Assembly (NCBI GenBank): GCA_015501595.1 | Contig: JADNRX010000012.1 | Coordinates: 124,001 to 188,000, forward strand | DNA length: 64,000 nt | Direction: 5' to 3' | DNA from: Hymenopellis radicata | Lineage: Eukaryota > Basidiomycota > Agaricomycetes > Agaricales > Physalacriaceae | Part shown: piece after piece, positions 57,976-64,000 of the stretch | Layout: every line of letters starts with the position of its first letter | How positions within the stretch are numbered: the stretch's first letter is position 1 | The notes under the pieces: generated by a model | Databases searched by the model: none | What the model saw: only the letters and a program-made list of their open reading frames with translations | Told to the model about the DNA's origin: nothing | Made by a program: the position numbers and the translations under genes

Positions 57976-60900
57976 TTAACTACATGTCTTCCGTTGAATG
58001 GTCAACGAAAACAGCAATAACATGCGACCAGTGCCGACAAGTACGCATCCACAGTGTTTGCGTCCGCGCCGGATATCGCAGTCGTCAAAGGGACGGAGCG
58101 TTCGGACGTCCCATGTATGCCAACGAAGCAACCCGACATTCTTTATTCCGTGTATCAAGGACGGCACCTGCAGCTAAAGACCCATTAGTACGCCACGCAT
58201 ACAGTAACCCAAAGAAAAAAACGAACCAAGAGATCTGCATCAACAAATACTCCCAACAGATTGTTAATTCGAGCGAACTCAACAGCCGCACCCAAGCCGT
58301 AAAACCTCTCGTTATCGGGCTCGGCGGTGAAAGGCGACGGACTCGAGAGGAATATATCCTCCTTGCCACAATGGGAAGCGAAGAACACAGGATCTAGAAC
58401 GGTAAAACCTTAACGACAGAACGGTAAATGAACGCGCACACAACCCACAGTTCGGTTGTTTCCAGTTGATAGCCGCACACACGTCGGGCGAAAACGACGT
58501 GAACACTATTCTCCGACGCGTCGATGGCCCGTCGGACGTCCGCGTCTGATATATCGTCCTCAGCACCGAATCAAGAAAAGTGTTCAATTTCGGTCGGCTG
58601 AGACAATGCCGCTCTCGTATACTCGCTGGGGGATATGCCAATTCTAAGCAGACACCGACACTCGAGGGGAGGATCTAGAACAGAGTCAGCGGTAAGCCAC
58701 CACCCATCGCTGATCAATGTTCGCGCTTACCGTCAACAGTTGCGCAAGCGACATCATGGAATTCTCCACTAACGCCGGCCAGTCCGTTATCGAGGAAATC
58801 ATCGAGAGATCGACACTCCGGCCCATCCTATCTGCAAGCGCCTCGAACTGATCCAACGTGACATCACACACACCGAGATTATAGTTGGACTCTGGGAGCC
58901 GCCACTTTGAAAAGACCACAGGGACTGAGTCACGGGTTACCTGCACGACGACGTAGAGGTAGCTGCCTCTCAGCGACGATATCGTCAGCGATTGGCTGCC
59001 CGCTCCGGAGATGGAGTGGGCCGAGGGCGATGTCTGGGTTGAGGTGATCACGTTGGAGCGATACGGCGACATGGATAGCGGCGGTTGAGTGGAGGACACC
59101 ACGGTCGACTTCCAGTACGTTTCGAGATCGCCTCCGACTGCGAGAGTTACGCCATTGAAGCACGTTATGATGTTGACTTCGAAAGTCACCTATACATTTG
59201 GCCGTAAGGATAACTACACGGCGGCAACGAAACTGTTTCCCTACCTCACCAACGACATGGAGCCTGTTATCCAATATGGGAAGTGTGAACATCTGGTTGT
59301 TCTCAATGTCAGTAAACAATGACGGGAGCGCCACCGCCCGGCCGATAGTCTTCGTCCCAAAGTTAGGATAGACCGAGAACTCCAGTGAGAGAGTGCTAAG
59401 ATTGGGGATCTGTGAGACAAACACGCCTTTCTCGTCTCGCTGAGGCAACGAGATGCTGTACGGCGCAGAGATTACTTCGGGGCTTCTTGTCGTTACCACT
59501 AGTCTCAACGGTGCGGTCTTAAGGAGATACTCATCCCGGAAGGCGGGACTTATGAGACGATGGTGCAGCACAACACTCGGCCCGCGAGGTGTGGAACCTA
59601 TAGTAACCTGAACAAGATTGCTATGGTCAAGGTAGTTGTGGCCATAGACGCGATGGGGCATTATCGGCGGAGGGAGTGAAAGCGAGGGAATCATATCAAT
59701 GTCAGATTCCTCACCTCGTCTCATAAGGCTCTGGTCCTGGCTGGGCGAAAAGTCGGGCATGGCTACAATCTCTGCGATAGCCGGGATACGCGCAGAAGCC
59801 CTTAAGAGTTGGTTCAGGCATTTATGGTGCCCGTACCACGCTGCATAATGCACAGGTAGATGCCCGAGCTCATCTGTCAAGAAAACTCTGCAATGTGCCT
59901 CCAATAGTACGGCAACACATGCGTCATGTCCGTACCGCGCGGCATGGAATAGTGGCGTCCATTCGTGGTACTTGTCCGGGGTGTCCCAACCTTCCTGCTG
60001 AAGGAGAATAGTGCAAACGGCAACGTGCCCTTCCCTCGCCGCCAGATGCATCGGATATTCGCCATTGCTATTCGAAAGGCACTTGGCACCGCGCTGTAAT
60101 AACAAAAGCACGATGTCGACATGTCCAGACTGGCTGGCGAGGGACAGCGGTATCAAATCACCTCCTGGCGTCGTAGGCTGAGCAGGAACGTCCCCGTGAT
60201 CTAACAAGACTTCGACACATTCACGGCATCCCCTCAACACCGCGTAAACCAGTGGGCTGTAGTTGTCGATGTCCAGATTGTTCAGAGGGAGTCCCATATC
60301 CAAGAGCCGACGACATATGGCAGCGTGACCATTCATAGCAGCATAATGAAGAGGCGTTCGCCCATATGCGTCTACCGTTTCAACTGGGACACCATGGTCG
60401 ATGCAAATGTTCACGAGGCGCAGGGCACCAGCGATCGACGCTTCGTGCAAGCAGTTACGGTTATTTATGTCGTCAACAAAATGGAAATCGAAGGGAGTGG
60501 AAAGAGATGAGAGGATAAGGTCGGCAAGTTCAGGAGGCGCTTCGATAATGACGTTCCACAAGATGCGTGTAACGTTGGTCGACGAACCGTTCTCCTGCGC
60601 AAGGACATCGGAATAGCGGACACAGTCGGCTATCGCAGCGGTATCAGATGCGGTGACGGCTTTACGCAGGTTTTTCTCGAGGTCATGGAAGGGGCCAACG
60701 ATGGGCGTCCTTTCGACCATGAGTTGCTGAGTGAAAATGTCATTTGCCCCGGGACCTTCGAATTTGAGGCCAGAAGACAAGTCCGCGAGGTCGAGGAGAC
60801 ACGCAGCGACGGTATCGGACAATTCTGAAATGAGCTTGTAGATAATAAGCGAATGATGTTAGAAACGGCAGAACACTTACCTGTCTATTGAAGACAGGTT

Positions 60901-61590
60901 GGACATCCACCTGGCGAGCAAGGTAAAGCTCTTTTGTCGTCGAGGTGGATCGCTTATCAAACTTTTTGAGAATCTTGCGGAAACCAGTCGCGTTGACTTC
61001 GATAAATTGCTGTTGACGGCTGAGTATTAAGACATGACTGGATCAGAAAGAATCCACCTGCAATTTACCGAGATCGCGTTCAAGAAGCCGGAAACCCTCC
61101 TCGACGGCACTCCATTCGACATGGCTCTTGTTGGCTTCGTTCATTGGATCAGGCATGCCATGCAGCGCGGCCGCGCGGCGCTTGGACAGCAGCGTTTCGA
61201 GGCGCAACTTGAGTTCGGCCTCCTTTTGCAGATAAAACGCGTTGATCTTTTCGAGTTCGCGCTCCAGCTTGAAGAAAAAGGCGGCCTTGTGCGCCTGAAA
61301 GTCGGGTCCGCGGTCATGGTCGAGGCTGGCACCGGAGAACAGTGGGGGCTCGACCGGCGCGCCGCTTGTGGGTGGATTGAGAATGTCTCCAGGGCGCAGG
61401 CCAAGCGCCAAAGCCGCTGCCTCGGACGCTGGCCTGTTCGCGGCAAGCGAGGAAATGATCTTCTTGAGGAATTTATAATCGAGATAGTACGCGGACCATC
61501 CTGGGACTTGATGCGACTGAATATGCTTTCCGAACTAAGGTGCGGGTCAGGGGCGTTGCCGTCGAGGCTCTCAGCTTGCTTTACCTTCAT
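57976..61590 (-). CDS. PHO81: PHO81-like phosphate sensor (SPX, ankyrin repeats, GDPD-like domain)
   Basis: Exon 1 is only ATGAAG (61590-61585). Exon 2 continues F-G-K-H-I-Q-S-H-Q-V-P-G-W, the SPX start, with Y-Y-L-D-Y-K-F-L-K-K-I-I. Ankyrin repeats follow (60.5-59.8 kb: G-R-T-P-L-H-Y-A-A-M-N-G-H and five more), then a C-terminal glycerophosphodiesterase-like domain (59.2-58.0 kb: R-D-S-V-P-V-V-F, V-F-T-S-F-S-P-D-V-C, N-N-L-L-G-V-F-V-D-A). Pho81 inhibits the Pho80-Pho85 kinase when phosphate is low. Near 58125 the frame that matches the family shifts: V-P-S-L-I-H-G-I-K-N-V-G-L-L is in one frame, V-G-I-H-G-T-S and S-G-A-D-A-N-T-V-D-A-Y-L in the next. The first frame ends at 57976, the second at 58002. 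Confidence 0.93.
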
Positions 61591-61904
61591 CCTGGCGCGC
61601 TCGTGTTACCGGCGTGTCGTAAACGGTCGTAACAAAAGATTGCCAAGCTTAGCGTAGGTCGCAGTCCATCGCAAACCAGCAATATTTGGCTCACACCGTG
61701 ACAGAATAACAACCGCCGGCCACCTACAGGACTGCCGACGACGAACGTTCCCAACAAATATTGGTCCTGCCCCCGCATACACGCTCGCAAACCGCCCCCA
61801 GTAACTCCGACTGCTGCCCACTTTCCACCGAATTTGCATCGATAAAAGGTGCAGATTGCAATCGCGACGAACGTGCATGAGCTCGGACCGACCACCGGTT
61901 CAGC
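61591..61904. other. Intergenic, PHO81 upstream region
   Basis: 314 bp between the PHO81 start and the end of the FAD oxidase on the same strand. No CACGTG/CACGTT phosphate-response element was confirmed by eye. No gene is supported. Confidence 0.4.
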
Positions 61905-64000
61905 TTACACCCTCACGTGGCTTGACGCGTACGATATGGACGGCCAATATATTGTATTCAAAACTAATAGATCACAGATAACAAGAGTAACGCGCGTCAT
62001 TAGGACCTTTCCAGCCAACTGCGAAGGATCAGCATTGTTCTGACGGCCTAACATCTCCTTACCGCACTGCCAGCAGTCGAGAAGTGAATGAGGATCGCTG
62101 GAGAGTGTCAGAGAAAGTGTGAAGAATGAAGCTATTATCCATACTATTTTTGCTTGATCGCGACAAGAGCTGGGTAATTGGAGCCCCAGAACGAGACTGC
62201 AAAAGATGTCACCAGCGAACCGTGACATGGATAAAGTTCATCCAGCGCACCTTCGTGGTTAGGCTCATGCACATTGGCCTCATTCTGGCAAAGTCAGATC
62301 TCTCGTTCACTCAACAGATACGCTGCAACGTACAACATAAGCCCCGGAATCAGGTGCGACATCCCGCATCAGTTGCCCGATGCTATTGGCGATCTCATAT
62401 TGTTCCTCAATGGTAGCCACCGTCGAGCTGTAAGTAAAGTTGGAATGTCCACTTACCTGGTGAATCAGATTAGATGTGCATTTGCCTGAGCCAATCCAAA
62501 GAGTGACATACATGCCAAAGAGAATTCCTCCATGCCGGGGTAACACTTGTCGCATGCGCGGCCCCCTGATACAGGAAAGGCGTCCCCAATCTGATGTAAG
62601 GACTGGAGCTATATTGCTGAACCATATCGACTAGGAGCTTAGTCACTTTCGCCTGCCCTTCTTCCGTTGTAAAGAGACTTGAGGGAATAAGACGACTGGC
62701 CAAAAGAATCTCGTTCCCAACGGCACCTTCCGCGGCGAGGACATATTTGGAAAAGAACGCCTGCCAAGAAGGTAGTTCTTCTACCACAACAGTCCCGTTA
62801 TGTGCTAGAGCATAGTCGGTAATGGGCTGAACAGACTTCGTCGCCTCTTCCAATGTTAAAAGAGGCGTAACGTTGATGATACCACTTGGCTGGGAGATAG
62901 TATTACTATTAGAAAATCATGAACCAAAGACTATCGAATGCGCCTACAGTCATGTGCCCGCCCCATCCTTCCGTTCCCCATCGATAGCTATGCTCCACGA
63001 TGAGCTTCAGAAACTCTGGAGCAGTTTCGGACGTTCCATTGAAAGATATAGATACCCTAATGATGAGACTTGCATTCAAAAGGAAGGCATCCAACCTACA
63101 CTTGTAATTTCATCGCCGGTTCCGCTAGCATCGTCGATTCCAAGACGACCCCAAATGTAGAGCCGCCTCCTCCACGGAGAGCCCAAAACAAATCGCTGTT
63201 TTCGTATGCGTTCGCAGTTCGGTAAACACCATCAGGAGTAACGACCTTGAACTGAAGCTGTGGCAGAATAAGAGCCGCGGTCGAAGACCAGTGTCGTGCA
63301 TACCACTCGGTCGACACCAAGCCCATACACGGGACTAAGGACGCTGTGCCCGCCTCCCTATAGACAACGATCAGAGCTTTACAACGAGCACACAAGACAT
63401 TCTGTATATGCATACCATCACCCAACCACCACTAGGACCGACAGTCTGATGATATGCGCCAACAACAGTAACATTATTCTTATTGGCAAATGCATACAGA
63501 GATTCAAACGTCACACCAGCCTGTATATTTCTTGAGCGATACATAAAGCAGATGTCGGGGAACTACACTTACACCCACAATGATCGCGCGCTTGTAAGGG
63601 ACATTGCCGCCCTCCGGAACGAACGCATCTGAGTAAGAGAGCTGGTAGTGTCATTAGACGAAAAATTAGAAGACCCCGAGTCACCTACCGTGTCCAAGTT
63701 ACGCGTCTTCAAGAGGGAGTGCTAGTCAACACACTTCGAAGCATTCTCTAAGAACGGCACATGCCCATAGCCCCAGCGATCTTTTCAGACTAGAACGACC
63801 TTTATAGTCATGTCCCGAGTTCTTGATTGACACCGGAACACCCGTCTCGGCCGAGAACTTGAACGCTTTCTGCACGTCCCCCGGAGTCTGGATATCGATC
63901 TAACGACAGTGAGCGCCAGGATTACACTGAGGGTATCTAGCTGTAAGCGCAGACTTACGTAGTACTGGGGAATATTCCCTTGCTGACAATTATTGTCCGT
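61905..64000 (-). CDS. Berberine-bridge-type FAD-linked oxidase, 5' end beyond the window
   Basis: The gene enters from the right edge: [10 protein letters not shown], then the FAD-binding block [40 protein letters not shown] and G-T-E-G-W-G-G-H-M. Later come [10 protein letters not shown], an intron with CTAAT branch site (to 62462), S-G-A-Y and N-E-A-N-V-H-E-P-N, and S-L-L-D-C-W-Q-C near the end, the BBE C-terminal domain. Such enzymes oxidise sugars or secondary metabolites with O2. About eight introns. Start, signal peptide and promoter lie outside the window. The last exon boundary (61905-62060) is tentative. Confidence 0.9.

Noticed and set aside
57984..58397. 137-codon plus-strand ORF
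   Set aside because: Antisense to the last exons of PHO81, which carry family motifs.

Overview
The window looks like nuclear DNA of a filamentous basidiomycete, most likely an Agaricomycete. The genes are intron-dense with introns of about 45-60 bp, many neighbours are divergent or convergent, and the recognisable proteins (HBS1, PEX12, RIM1, COX15, PRE5, THO2, FOL2, PHO81) are typical fungal housekeeping genes. The mobile DNA (LTR elements, hAT elements, a Helitron, a mariner-type MITE) also fits that group. No species is claimed.

Region 1 (1-13.25 kb) is a nest of mobile elements. An outer short LTR element (54-13246, about 2.0 kb once insertions are subtracted) carries one reverse-strand ORF pair and no pol. 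A 9.42-kb LTR retrotransposon (1846-11265) sits inside it with LTRs identical by eye and a 5-bp target duplication. It has no intact polyprotein. It holds three decayed reverse-transcriptase fragments, captured pieces of two host genes (V-ATPase subunit a and an UNC93-like transporter), and about 23 copies of a short bulged hairpin whose flanking stem covaries. A 1.7-kb hAT-type element with a perfect 8-bp target duplication splits the right outer LTR.

Region 2 (13.3-24.3 kb) is genic: a small secreted cysteine-containing protein whose upstream region is the wreck of an FAD oxidase gene, then PEX12, HBS1, RIM1, a DUF336 protein and a CBM48 protein.

Region 3 (24.5-34.5 kb) is a second nest. 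A truncated Helitron on the minus strand is split by a 6.4-kb element with terminal inverted repeats. That element contains another hAT-like element, an intron-containing captured gene fragment and a 46-residue acidic tandem repeat. A mariner-type MITE follows.

Region 4 (34.8-64 kb) is a dense genic block: a disordered protein, EFM6-like methyltransferase, COX15, PRE5, a Zn2Cys6 regulator, a six-hairpin glycosidase, a small unknown gene, THO2, FOL2, an ABC transporter, PHO81, and the 3' part of a berberine-bridge-type FAD oxidase that runs off the window end. The FAD oxidase is the intact relative of the fragment at 13.6-13.8 kb.

The housekeeping genes act in separate processes: ribosome rescue, peroxisome import, mitochondrial DNA and haem A, proteasome, mRNA export, folate/pterin synthesis and phosphate sensing. 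No biosynthetic cluster is evident. All exon boundaries were read by eye from splice sites and protein continuity, so individual junctions may be off by a few bases.
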